64,000 nucleotides of DNA from Heracleum sosnowskyi (lineage: Eukaryota; Streptophyta; Magnoliopsida; Apiales; Apiaceae): positions 637,501 through 701,500 of the forward strand of contig CM061243.1 in NCBI GenBank assembly GCA_030848705.1, given 5' to 3'. The notes under the pieces were generated by a model. That model was not told the origin of the DNA. It did no database searches and was given only the letters and a program-made list of their open reading frames with translations. This document shows positions 1 through 10,327 of this stretch, piece after piece. The translations under genes and the position numbers were made by a program. The number at the start of each line of letters is the position of its first letter. Positions within the stretch are counted from its first letter, which is position 1.

Positions 1-150
1 CTTCCTTATCTCTTCTACGAACTTGGAATTACACTTGCTGGACAACCAAGTATTTACTGTGATAACTTGGGTGTCATGGCAGCTAAGCAGCAGCTGCCAA
101 CAAAGGTTGTTCAACAATGTATGCATCACCTCACCTCATTAGGCCGAGTA
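1..150 (+). pseudogene. Ty1/copia RNase H fragment, cut by window edge
   Basis: Frame 1 from the first base reads through a stretch containing YELGITLAG, then IYCDNLGVMAAK. This resembles the end of the copia RNase H domain, where a CDN motif follows a short leucine-rich helix. The reading then diverges and no histidine-rich end is recognisable. It is a remnant of a retrotransposon lying mostly outside the window. Family assignment rests on these short motifs only. Confidence 0.5.
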
Positions 151-398
151 CCAACAATGCACGCCTTCCATACTCAAAGAAAAAAAAGAGTTAATGCAAG
201 TGTTCATTGCACGGGCTTCAATGCTAGTTTACAAATTAAGGCATATACATTTTTAGTGAAGTGGCATTTTATTATATGAAATTTATGCAAAAGAACATTG
301 TACAAATAATTAGTACTAACAAAAGATAATTAAAAATAAGAGTGTTTTACAGGACCATACATCGACGCAACCCAGTCAATCATCTGACAGCTGCATCA

Positions 399-1406
399 TC
401 ATATATTTCTAAATACTTCTTTGTAGACTACATTTGTTGTTGTGTTTCTGGTATGACCTTTGTGATGGCATATCAAAATTTTGAATCCTGCCTTGTGTGT
501 GACTCTGGGGATGGCAACATAAAGTTGTCTATGGCTGAAAACTGATCTTGGTATATGTAACCCAACATATGAAAGTGATTGTCCTGGACTCTTATTTATA
601 GTCATAGCAAAACAAACATCTATCGGAAATTGCCTCTTTCGCATTTTAAAAGGTAACCTAACATCAGATGGACACATTAAGATTCTAGGGATAGAAACTT
701 TTTGCCCCATATTATTTCCTGATAGTATTTTGGCCTCAATAATATGGTTACCCAGTTGACAAACCTGCAACCTTGTACCATTGCATAATCCAGATTGTTG
801 ATCGATATTTCTAAGTAGCATCACTGGAACTCGAACCTTAAGCTTCAACTTGTGTTTAGGCAGCCTAGATATTCGCACACTATTAAGGTACTACGGAGGA
901 TAAATATCATCTTGAGTGTCAGCAATCATACATATCGGATTTGCATATACTATCAGAACTTAATAAGTAGACCTTTTCTTCTCCTGGAATAATTGACAAT
1001 AAGTGCAGAAAATGATTTTATCTCCTGCATGTCTGAACTTGTGCCATCAGTTGATGGTAGCTGAAATGATATCTTGCCTACGACCCTTCAGAACCACCGG
1101 GAGAATTTGTTGAAAATCACATCCAAACACAATTAACATCCCACCAAATGGTTGTTCTAAGTTTCTCGAATTAGAAGACCGAAGAACATCCCTGCATGTC
1201 CTATCCATAGCTTCAAAACAGTAATTATGAGCCATTGGAGCTTCATCCCAAATAAGTAGTTTTGTTCTCTCTAATAGAACTGCTAAATCTGAACCTTGTC
1301 TTATTCCAGAGATGGAGTTCTCATTAATATTAATAGGTATTGCAAATCTTGCACGAGCAGTCCTTCCCCCACTAAGAAGTAGTGAAACAAAATAGAGCAC
1401 ATGCAT
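399..1406 (-). pseudogene. Helitron PIF1-like helicase remnant
   Basis: Two minus-strand reading frames (1406-1047 and 878-399) match successive parts of the PIF1-type helicase of autonomous Helitrons. The upstream part holds the Walker B segment LLIWDEAPM and FGCDFQQILPVV. The downstream part holds VMLLRNIDQQSGLCNGTRL and the C-terminal INKSPGQSLSYVGLHIPRSVFSHRQLYVAIPR. The Walker A loop (GxxGxGKT) and the Rep domain are absent, and about 170 bases with stops separate the two parts. This is a truncated, non-functional relic. No Helitron terminus could be assigned to it. Confidence 0.85.
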
Positions 1407-1839
1407 TATTTAAGAATATAAATTTTAATCCATGTTTGACAATATAATCATGATAGACGACAGGTTGCATATTTTAATTAAATTGCTACATAAAAAGTTT
1501 TTTCATAACGATGGGAAAACTAGAAACATCTTTTATTACCATCAATTTGTAGGATACTTTTCTGCCTATGAGTTATATCATCAGATTGGATATGCCATGT
1601 TTGCTCCCACACGAACTCGGGTCTTGATTGTAAGACCTATTCCAGAGGAAGATACCAAACCATGATCTCCAACAATAACGTGCTGAATTCAGTTTTACCA
1701 TATCTATTAGTTGATGTACTGGTTCCTTAAATATAGGAACAAACTTAGTTTGAACTAATATAAATGTACCTGTACTCTTATTTAAAAATATATAATAATA
1801 TAAAACATCTTTCTCTCTGTGTTTGCTATACCTTTTATA
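1407..1839. other. No gene; probably includes a degraded copia left LTR
   Basis: I see no coding match. Because a primer-binding site begins at 1840, the bases just upstream should be the 3' end of a left LTR, but no convincing LTR start is visible. Confidence 0.35.
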
Positions 1840-1851
1840 TGGTATCAGAGC
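1840..1851 (+). other. Copia primer-binding site, initiator tRNA-Met type
   Basis: TGGTATCAGAGC is the standard plant copia primer-binding site, complementary to the 3' end of initiator tRNA-Met. It precedes gag-like coding sequence on the same strand. Confidence 0.8.
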
Positions 1852-2064
1852 CTCAGCCATTAGAGCTCATCTTTTTCTTTAATATCCTTAATTTCTTTCA
1901 TCTTTCTGGTCTCCAATCCTCTTGCTCTCATTCTTTTTTTTCTTCTGAAACTCATCATCACAATACCATCTGCTTCTCAATCTTCATCATCCGGCACTGC
2001 TACCGTTGTTCCTTCTACTAACAACAATTGTGCTTCAACCAATAACCTCATATCAATCAATACA

Positions 2065-2762
2065 GCCACCCAAATTCCATTTAAATTATCTCGGGGCGGT
2101 AACTATGCATCATGGAGATCTCAGTTCTCTAATCTTCTGTTTGGTTACGACTTACTGGGATATGTTGATGAATCACTCCCGTGTCCAGCTGAATCAGAAA
2201 CTCCTGAAGGAATTCTTGAACGTAAATTCTGGTTGTGACAGGATAGGCTCATATTACAGGCCATACAAGCTTCGCTAGCAGGCACTATAGCTCATATCTC
2301 CATCTCCATACCATCTCCATCTGCATCCCACACCACATCCTCGGCTCCTATCTCTCCCTTGCATCAGACACCCCCATACCAGCAGTCCATCACCGCAGTC
2401 CACGTCCTCTCCATCTATCACACCACCCCCTCAATCATCTCCGCCTCATGTTATTATCACGCGTTCAAAACCTTAGTCTTAAATGATGGTAGTCCTAAAA
2501 CTGATGCCACTGAATTTCGACAAATCATTGGCTCCCTCCAATACTTGTCCCTAACTCGACCAGACATCTCATTCTTTGTTAATAAATTATCTCAGTTCAT
2601 GCACGATCCTTCGATCAATCACTTCACATCTCTTAAACGTGTGTTGCACTATCTCAAAGGAACCCTCACACATGGCTTACATTTTCGAAGAAACTCAAAT
2701 CCTATCCTCCATGCTTTTTCGGACTCTGACTGGGCAGGAAATTCAGATGACTACACTATCAT
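2065..2762 (+). pseudogene. Internally deleted Ty1/copia element (gag N-terminus joined to RT/RNase H)
   Basis: From 2065 the + strand encodes a gag N-terminal segment with RGGNYASWRSQFSNLLFGYD and LLGYVDESLPCP, typical of the copia gag/UBN2 region; it meets a stop near 2238. From about 2484 the reading resumes with the end of reverse transcriptase: EFRQIIGSLQYLSLTRPDIS, FVNKLSQFMHDPS, then HAFSDSDWAGN of RNase H. Protease, integrase and most of RT are missing, so an internal deletion of several kb joined the two ends. No right LTR was recognised. Confidence 0.85.
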
Positions 2763-3429
2763 ACAACATATATCTACTCCAACCCTCCTACTCCTTTTTT
2801 TTTTGCTAAGTACAACCCTTCTACTCCTTACTTATATTATCTAAAATATTTAATAAATATTATTTTTAAAATTATAGGTATAGGTAACACCATTGGAGTA
2901 AAACAACTTTTTGATCCCATATATTTTAGGTAACAATTGTTTTATTATATTTTAGGTAACCAAAATAGGGATTTGCATTGGAGATGCTCAGAGTCTATTT
3001 ACCAAGTCTAAAATAGTGGGTTAATGCTTAAGCTGAATACTTGAGACTTTGCAAATTTGGATATCTTTTGGGGATCAGGTAATAACCAAGCTGTGAACAT
3101 TCTAGCTCAATTAGCTTTCAAAGTAGTCGTGAAGTGTGAAGAGATATGTCATATGAGAAACTTAAGCGAGTGATTTGTCAAAGGATTTACTGCCCTGCAT
3201 GATAATTTTGAATTACCTTATTCTTCAAAGGAGAAGTGGGATCATCTACATTCAACGAGCAAGTTTTGGGAAAATTTCCCTTTTCTATGTCACTTATAGC
3301 TGCATTGAATTTCATCTTTCTTCGTGCATTAGATCAGTTTATTCCCATAAGGCTATGTATTCCATTAAACAGGGAAATGATGAAGCATAAAAAAATACCA
3401 TAAAATTCACCTCACCAGTTTAGTGATAT
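2763..3429. other. AT-rich, no gene recognised
   Basis: GGAGATGCTC at 2980-2989 resembles the terminal motif of a plant MITE family (compare GAGCATCTCC at 14219). Open frames here are short and carry no recognised domain. Confidence 0.4.
2991..3039 (+). repeat. Dispersed direct repeat, partner at 22099-22147
   Basis: A 49-bp segment beginning GAGTCTATTTACCAAGTC recurs in the same orientation at 22099 with about three differences. Both lie among transposon debris, so this is probably a piece of the same repeat family. Confidence 0.7.
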
Positions 3430-4410
3430 AGACATAGATGGTACACCGCTAAATTATGCTCAACTACGACCAGCACCTCAGTCGTCGGAGAACCAGAAAA
3501 CTATAGGGAAAGCTATACGGAGAGGGAGGGCAGAGAGAGTTTTGTTTATGAGAGAAGTGTGTTTGCAAACTTCTGTGTGTTTCAACTGAGTTACAAGGGC
3601 CACTATTTATAGTGGTTCCTTTCTGTAACTGAAGCACAAGTGCATTCAATTTCGTAACTGCAGCACACACATTAATTTTCGTAACAGCTGATCATATTAA
3701 ATAAAAAATCAAAACTGACCATTTAATGTATAAAACGTTTTGATTTAAATTTAATAACCAGTAGCTGTTACATCTTTTTCATATTTATCCACATATCATT
3801 TTGTTACAGATTTTTATTTTATTAATCTTTTTAATCTTGAATTATTTTGACTTGGTCAACTGGAATAATCTGGCCCAGCCCATCAACGGTCCATCTGATT
3901 TAATTTAAATAATTAAATCTGGTTCAGCCCAATAATAATTCAATTAAAAAATAATAATATTAAAATCATAGAATAAAATCCCTCGCCCAGGTCGCCTCGC
4001 GTACGCGAGACGCCGAGACATTCGCCCAAATCGCCCTTCGACCCGGTCCGGTGCGGTGCGGTGCGTGGCGAGGCGGGTGGCGGCGGCGCGCGTGTGTGTG
4101 AAGCACACATTAACACCATGCACCATCACACACCTTAGTAGTTGTATACTATTCAAGTGTGTAATGCTATATAAAGCCACCAAGTGCCCTTATTCTTTTC
4201 TATGTGGGACAAATGAAACATCATTTTAACAAGCTTTTTCAAGCTACTACCTTCATCTCAATTTCTCTTATGGATTTAAACAAGAAAATTATTAAACCCA
4301 TACATGAAAGTTTAAGTTCCCATAGCAAGGAACAACTTCCAATCATTAGAAATTCGAATTAACATCAAGAATATATTTAATTATATCCTTAAACTATCAA
4401 TTTTCTAACA
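3430..4410 (-). mobile_element. Probable solo LTR of a Ty1/copia element
   Basis: On the minus strand this begins TGTTAGAAAATTGATAG at 4410 and continues with a CCCACATAG block, a GC-rich middle (about 3980-4095) and an ACTATAAATAGTGG promoter-like TATA region near 3600, followed by a CTCTCTCTGCC leader. The TG start and promoter/leader order fit an LTR. The exact 3' boundary and a target duplication were not found, and no internal domains adjoin, so I infer a solo LTR. Confidence 0.6.
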
Positions 4411-4645
4411 CTCTTATCCTTCTTATCCCTCTTTTACTGTCTCTTTGGCTTTTCTTTCCTTTTTTCCTGTCTCCTCCACTTTTTCTTCTCAACTTTTGTT
4501 TTGAATCTGTATTTTGATCTCTCTTTATCTCTCTCTCTCCCCCCTTTCATGCCCCCTCCTAAGATGGTTGCCTTCTATTTTCGGTGTCACTCTCTGGAGA
4601 CTCCTCTCTTATCCTTCTTATCCCTCTTTTATTGTCTCTTTGGCT
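4411..4645 (+). repeat. Two ~40-bp direct repeats separated by 192 bp
   Basis: CTCTTATCCTTCTTATCC starts at 4411 and again at 4603. Each copy runs on into a CTCTTTTA(C/T)TGTCTCTTTGGCT tract. The first copy abuts the solo LTR end. Pyrimidine-rich sequence with a short CT run lies between. Confidence 0.75.
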
Positions 4646-4852
4646 GTACATTGAGCCAATTTGTTCACCGTTAAAAGACAATTATACCCTCAAAGTATAA
4701 AATGACTTTTCAACCATTTATTCTATTTACTTCATATTAATATCTTCGTTATTAACACATTTTGATGTCTCTAATCATTAATAACTAATTTTCATTAACC
4801 ATGCTAATTATTTTGTAATCAATACTTGCATAATAATGAGTTAGATATAATT

Positions 4853-5358
4853 ATAGATATTAATTATCTAATCATTTAAGTATTAGTAAATAAATAAATA
4901 TAATTATAAATTATTATATTTAATAATGATAGATTAATAAATAGAGACGTGTTAATGATGATCAATGAATTAAATGTAATTAATACATGCATTCATTACA
5001 AAATTATTATTATATAATAAGTAGGAGTATTTTAGTAATTTCAGACTGAATAAATTGTCTAAAGTAACCCCCTAGTTGCTATATTATATATATAATAGAT
5101 AGATTATAGATATTAATTATCCAATCATTTAACTATTAGTAGAAATGTAATTATAAACTACTATTGTATTAAATAATAGTGGAGTAATGAATATGGAGGT
5201 ATTAATGAATTAGTTGTAATTAATATATGCTTTAAATACACAATTATTATTATGTAATATGTAGGGGTAATTTGGTAATTTCAATATGAATAAATTGTCT
5301 CAGGCAACCCCTAGTTGCTCTATTATATATATAATAGATTTATAGTTAAAAGTTGATA
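4853..5358 (+). repeat. 253-bp AT-rich tandem duplication (two copies)
   Basis: ATAGATATTAATTAT begins at 4853 and again at 5106. The copies stay aligned to their ends, each closing with CCCTAGTTGCT followed by a palindromic TATTATATATATAATA. They differ at scattered bases and small indels. This is non-coding and probably a duplicated MITE or Helitron end. Confidence 0.8.
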
Positions 5359-6029
5359 CACCTCTAGACAAGTTAACTCGAAAGTGGAGAATTCATCATG
5401 TCTTAAAAAACAAATTTTATCATTGTTTTCTAACGTTTAGATAGTTATTGCTCTAATTTTTATGAGAAAAGATTATATCTTTTAGTAAAATATTTTCTAT
5501 AATTCATACACGAAAATCCAAAGATAAAAATTGTATATTAAGAAATTTACAGTGTATGTATTTCGAAAATATCATGTTAAGATTTATTCGACTGAAGAAT
5601 TAATTTAGTGTGTGCATTTTGAACAAAATTCAATAAGTCGGTGCATCTATAACAAAAATCATACAAGAATAAGAAACATTGAAAATAGGTCATTAGTTTA
5701 TTTATTTTAAAGGAAGAGGTTGTTGTTGTTTTTGTTGTTATTTGTTTTGACAAAAAGAGATCATTATTAATAATAAAAAAATTCCAGCAACAAAAATGAT
5801 GTTTGTTCATATTTTTTGATTTTTTTTTCTTACTGAGAGTAGATTTGGAGGTAGTGAAGATTTTAATAGCTCTGAAGGTATAATTGTAGTTTTTGATTGA
5901 ACGATGTAGAACTTTATATATATATATATAATTCAAAACAAAACTCAATTTTATATTAGAAATATTATTTTATTTAAAAACGTATTTGTAGAATATTTTT
6001 TGAGAAAATTTAGAGATATTATTATAAAG
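5359..6029. other. AT-rich, no gene recognised
   Basis: This contains poly-A/T runs and an (AT)n tract near 5914-5930. The one longer minus-strand frame (5948-5577) is low-complexity and has no domain. Confidence 0.5.
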
Positions 6030-6100
6030 CCGTTCCGAATCGCGGCTTAGTAAACTAGTATATTTTAATGCCGCTGTGAAGCGCGGCTTAGTAATCTAGT
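6028..6100 (+). mobile_element. Two adjacent Helitron-like 3' ends
   Basis: GCCGTTCCGAATCGCGGC then TTAGTAAACTAGT (ending 6059), and GCCGCTGTGAAGCGCGGC then TTAGTAATCTAGT (ending 6100). Each is a short GC-rich hairpin followed within about ten bases by CTAGT, the layout of Helitron 3' termini. The next base is A rather than the usual T and no 5' end was assigned, so this is tentative. Confidence 0.5.
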
Positions 6101-6336
6101 ATATTTAAAAAAATTATATTTTAGAATTATAAATATTAATAAAATTAAAAACTCAAAAATTGTGAATTAATATCATAAAAAATATTAAAAAAAGTATAAG
6201 GCCGCGCGAACAAAAACGGTTTCCTATTAGGACTGGAATTCTGTTATTTGGATGTAAAAAGAATGTTTATTTTATTCAAAATAGCAACAATAATTAACAC
6301 AAACCAATTAGGTTTAGGATCTCTTTCCATCCATCC

Positions 6337-6344
6337 TTATATAT
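6337..6344 (+). promoter_or_regulatory. TATA box of nucleoredoxin-like copy 1
   Basis: TATATATA lies 50 bases before the ATG at 6394, in a block (CCATCCATCC...CACCCGCACCCAC) repeated before copy 2. Conservation in both copies supports a core promoter. Confidence 0.6.
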
Positions 6345-6393
6345 ACACCCGCACCCACAAAGATGAATTTTGAATTGAATCATCTGCTTAAAG

Positions 6394-8226
6394 ATGTGGA
6401 AGGGGAAAAAAAGAAAACAGGAGGAACAGACTAATGTTTATATCAGAAAACATGTCGAGAAGCCCAAGGAGCAATCCTCACCACAAGTGTTGCAATTACA
6501 GAGCAAAACGATAAGAGAAAGGAAGAATAAGAAGCTCAAATTGGAACATGTAGAGAGGCAATTGATACAGCAGGCGGAGGATCATACTAACTTTTATATT
6601 GGAAAACATGTAGACAAGCCAAAGCCAACATCGGAGGAGCAAAGTATTCAGATTGGTGATGTAGTTAATTTATCCGACCTTCTCTTTACCAACACAAGAG
6701 ACTATCTAATCAAATACAAGGATAATCAAGTGGTCAAGGACGAGCAGCTGGCTGGCAAGGTAGTTGTTTTACTTTTTGTCTCACTAAAAATTGGACACAA
6801 GCATTGGAAAACACGTTTGCCAGACTTATTTGACTTATACGGTAAGTTAGAGCCAAAAGGTGGTTTTGAGGTCGTATTTGTTGCATTTGAGGATGGTATT
6901 TCTTGCTATGACACACTCTTGTCAAAATATTCTACTCCTCATGGTCGTTTTGAAGAATGCTTTTCAACAATGCCATGGACTGCCATCCCATTCTCAGATG
7001 TGGAATCCAGAAAACGGCTGGAAACAAAATTTGGTGTCTTTAGCCATACCCAGTTTGATATAGAGCCTACCATACTTGTCATTGACCCTAGAGGCATAGT
7101 TGTGCAATCTGATGCCATACATATGTTTTTAAGTTATGGAGCTGCTGCTTTTCCTTTTACAAACGAAAGGTTAGAATGCCTTGATGCTGAAGATAATGTT
7201 GCCGGAATGCAGCTTTCCATTAAAGCACTTTTGGCCTCTCCTGAACGTGATTATGTCATCACCAACAAAGGAGAGCAGGTACCTCTTCATAAGCTTGAAG
7301 ATAAGGTGGTAGGATTATTGTTCTATACACAATTTTGGAAGGAATGTCTTCCATGGAAACTAAAGATGGTTTATGAAGAGTTGTCTAAAACTGGGAAAGA
7401 CTTTGAGGTTGTGCTCATTAACGTACTTCCTATTTCGTCCGTCACTTTTGAAGATGCATTGTGGAAAAGATTTGAGACAATGCCTTGGTTGGCCATCCCG
7501 TTTAAGGACACATATACTAGTAAGAAGTTGATGAGGATCTTTGATCATATCATATGTGATCCTGGGCCAGATCCTGTTTCAAAGCTGGTGATTATTGGAC
7601 CTATTGGACGTCATGGAAAATTTATTGAACCGCTTGGCGCTGAGGTCATGTTGTGCTATGGTATTCCAGCATACCCATTCAATCGCTCCAGTGCTGTCAA
7701 GTTGAAGATTAAAAGCATCAAGGATGTGAAGCCAGAGATGCTTTGGAATCTAGATTCCGTCTTCAGACAACAAAACGGGTCCCGGGTTCAGTTCTCCCAA
7801 ATTGTTGGCAAGAGAATCATACTCTTATTTAAGTGTTACCAAGGCAGAACATCAGAACATTTTTGGAATAAGCTAAAAGCATTGTATATCCAGATGAAAG
7901 GTACATATGATGAGTTTGAAGTGATTCAAATCGATGAAGCTTGGGAGCTTGGGTGTGTTGCAACAGGTGTCCCTTGGTTGACATATCCTCCTCTTGATAC
8001 AGCCTCAGACGCAAGCCAGGTTTTAGATCGTTTATTAGGTTGTAATTTTAACGGACTTGTTGCATTTGATCGTGATGGGACAATTGTCAGACTGACAACA
8101 TCCTTTGCAATTGGGAAGATGGTTTTTCCCTTTTATGAATTTGAATACGGTATGGAAACTGAGATCTTGCGGCTGGTGGACCATCATTTAAGTGTACCTT
8201 TAGAATTCCTTTCATGTTGCTGGTGA
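6394..8226 (+). CDS. Nucleoredoxin-like protein with three thioredoxin folds and no CxxC (copy 1, intact)
   Basis: Single-exon, 610 aa. Residues 1-85 are basic (GKKRKQ, KNKKLKLE), possibly a nuclear signal. Three thioredoxin-like repeats follow (about 90-270, 285-440, 445-600). Each has a FEVV/FEVIQI strand, a conserved Pro motif (MPWTAIPF, MPWLAIPF, VPWLTYPP) and a DPRG/GPIGRHGK/DRDG turn. YVITNKGEQVPLHKLEDKVV in repeat 2 is typical of plant nucleoredoxins. The WCxxC redox motif is missing in all repeats: FVSLKIGHKHWK (no Cys), FWKECLPW (one Cys) and FKCYQGR (one Cys). A thiol-disulfide reductase role is therefore unlikely. The SDAIHMFLSYGAAAFPF segment also recalls sieve-element-occlusion proteins, an alternative relationship. 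ATG choice is supported by the upstream TATA box and by the same start in copy 2. Confidence 0.85.
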   Translation: MWKGKKRKQEEQTNVYIRKHVEKPKEQSSPQVLQLQSKTIRERKNKKLKLEHVERQLIQQAEDHTNFYIGKHVDKPKPTSEEQSIQIGDVVNLSDLLFTNTRDYLIKYKDNQVVKDEQLAGKVVVLLFVSLKIGHKHWKTRLPDLFDLYGKLEPKGGFEVVFVAFEDGISCYDTLLSKYSTPHGRFEECFSTMPWTAIPFSDVESRKRLETKFGVFSHTQFDIEPTILVIDPRGIVVQSDAIHMFLSYGAAAFPFTNERLECLDAEDNVAGMQLSIKALLASPERDYVITNKGEQVPLHKLEDKVVGLLFYTQFWKECLPWKLKMVYEELSKTGKDFEVVLINVLPISSVTFEDALWKRFETMPWLAIPFKDTYTSKKLMRIFDHIICDPGPDPVSKLVIIGPIGRHGKFIEPLGAEVMLCYGIPAYPFNRSSAVKLKIKSIKDVKPEMLWNLDSVFRQQNGSRVQFSQIVGKRIILLFKCYQGRTSEHFWNKLKALYIQMKGTYDEFEVIQIDEAWELGCVATGVPWLTYPPLDTASDASQVLDRLLGCNFNGLVAFDRDGTIVRLTTSFAIGKMVFPFYEFEYGMETEILRLVDHHLSVPLEFLSCCW

Positions 8227-8328
8227 TATTGAAGATGATATTTTGCTTGTTTATTCAATAACGTTTTGAACTAATTTTTCTATATCAATAGAGCTGCAGT
8301 TGTATATTATTCCCTTTCCATCCATCCT

Positions 8329-8385
8329 TATATATACACCCGCACCCACAAAGATGAACTGAATTGAATTGAATTGAATTGAATT
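8329..8385 (+). promoter_or_regulatory. TATA box and (GAATT)n leader of copy 2
   Basis: TATATATA at 8329-8336 repeats the copy 1 promoter. The leader carries about five GAATT units (8361-8385) where copy 1 has a shorter version. The tandem duplication junction is near 8311, where the 3' flank of copy 1 (TTGTATATTATT) runs straight into the promoter block of copy 2. Confidence 0.6.
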
Positions 8386-8389
8386 ATCG

Positions 8390-10327
8390 ATGTGGAAGGG
8401 AAAAAAAAGAAAACAGGAGGTGGAGGAACAGACTAATGTTTTTATCAGAAAACATGTCGAGAAGCCCAAGGAGCAATCCTCACCACAAGTGTTGCAATTA
8501 CAGAGCAAAACGAAAAGAGAAGGGAAGAACAAGAAGCTCAAATTGGGCGTTGATCCAGTGAAATTGATACATCAGGAGGACAAGCCAAAGGGGAAGAAGA
8601 GGAAACAAACATCGGAGGAGGGGAACAAGAGGGAGGGGAAGAAGAGGAAACAAACTACCATTCAGATTGGAAAACATGTAGACAAGCCAAAGCCAAAGGG
8701 GAAGCAGAGGAAACAAACTACTACTGTTCAGATTGGCGGTGAGGAGGATCAAACTACTACTAGCATTCATCAGATTGGTGATGTAGTTAATTTATCAGAT
8801 CTTCTCTTTACCGACACAAGAGACTATCTAATCAAATACTAGGATAATCAACTGGTCAAGGACGACCAACTGGCTGGCAAGGTAGTTGTTTTACTTTTCG
8901 TCCCACTAACAATTGGAAAAGAGTATTTGGAAGAGCGTTTGCTAGACGTATTGGACTTGTATGCTGAGTTAGAGCCAAAAGGTAGTTTTGAGGTCATATT
9001 TGTTGCATATGAATCAACATATTCTTCTACTCCTCCTGATCCTGATCGTTTTCAAGAATGCTTTTCAACAATGCCATGGACTGCCATCCCATTCTCAGAT
9101 ACCAAATCCAGGAAACGGCTGCAAACAAAATTTGATGTCTTTAGCTTTACCTGGTATAATGTAGAGCCTACCATGGTTGTCATTGACCCTAGAGGCATGG
9201 TTGTGCAACGTCGTGCCACACATATTTTTGAAAGGTATGGACCTGCTGGTTTTCCTTTTACCAACAAAAGGTTAGAATGCCTTGATGCTGAAGATAATGT
9301 CGCCCTTTCCGTTAAAACACTTTTGACCTCTCCTGAACGTGATTATGTCATCACCAACAAAGGAGAGCGGGTACCTCTTCATAAGCTTGAAGATAAGGTG
9401 GTAGGATTATTGTTCTCTCAATATAATCCGGAGGACTGTATTGCATGGAAACTAAAGATGATTTACGAAGAGTTGTCTAAGAAAGACTTTGAGGTTGTGC
9501 TCGTTAACGTTAGTCCTGTTTCGTCCGTTGCTGTTGAAGATGCATGGCGGAAAACATTTGAGACAATGCCTTGGTTGGCCATCCCGTTTAAGGACACATA
9601 TACTAGTAAGAAGTTGATGAGGATCTTTGAAAATATCATATGTGATCCTGGGCCAGATCATGTTCCAAAGCTGGTGATTATTGGACCTCATGGAGAATTT
9701 ATTGAACCGCTTGGCACTGAGGTCATGATGTGTTATGGTATTCCAGCATACCCATTCACTTGCTCCAGTGCTGTCAAGTTGAAGATTAAAAGCATCAAGG
9801 ATTTGAAGCTAGAGATGCTTTGGAATCTAGACTCCGTCTTCAGACAACAAAATGGGTCTCGGGTTCAATTCTCCCAAATTGTTGGCAAGAGAATCATAGT
9901 CCTATATAGGTGTTACGAAGAAACGGCACTGCCCAAACATTCCGAACATTGCGAACTTTCTTTGAATAAACTAAAAGCATTGTATATTCAGATGAAAGGC
10001 ACAGATGATGAGTTTGAAGTGATTCAGATCCATGGAGCTCGGGGGGTTGGGTGTGTTGCAGCAGGTGCCCCTTGGTTGACGCATCCTCCTTTTGACAAAG
10101 CCTCAGACGCAGGCCAGGTTTTAACTCATTTATTCGGTGGTCTCTGTAGAGGACTTTTTGCATTTGATCGTGATGGGACAATTGTCAGAATGACACATTA
10201 CCCTGCAACAATTGGGGAGATAGTTTTTCCCTTTTATGAAGTTGAAGACTGCATGGAAGATGAGGTCTTGGATATTGTGACGAGTGAAGTAGATTTTCCT
10301 TTAGAAGTCCTTTCATCTTGCCGGTGA
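8390..10327 (+). pseudogene. Nucleoredoxin-like copy 2, one nonsense codon
   Basis: This has the same organisation as copy 1: basic N-terminus, extended by KKRKQT repeats, then three thioredoxin-like folds and a C-terminus ending EVLSSCR. A single in-frame TAG at 8840-8842 (copy 1 has AAG, in IKYKDNQ) splits it into an N-terminal part (8390-8842) and a long downstream frame that stays open to 10327. No frameshift is visible. As in copy 1, all CxxC motifs are missing: FVPLTIGKEYLEER in repeat 1, FSQYNPEDCIAWKL in repeat 2 and YRCYEETALPKHSEHCE in repeat 3. Apart from the stop it is well preserved, so recent inactivation, read-through or a downstream start are all possible. Confidence 0.8.

Noticed and set aside
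3050..3170. RNase H-like wording (GNQAVNILAQLAF)
   Set aside because: The match is too short and no catalytic residues are visible nearby.
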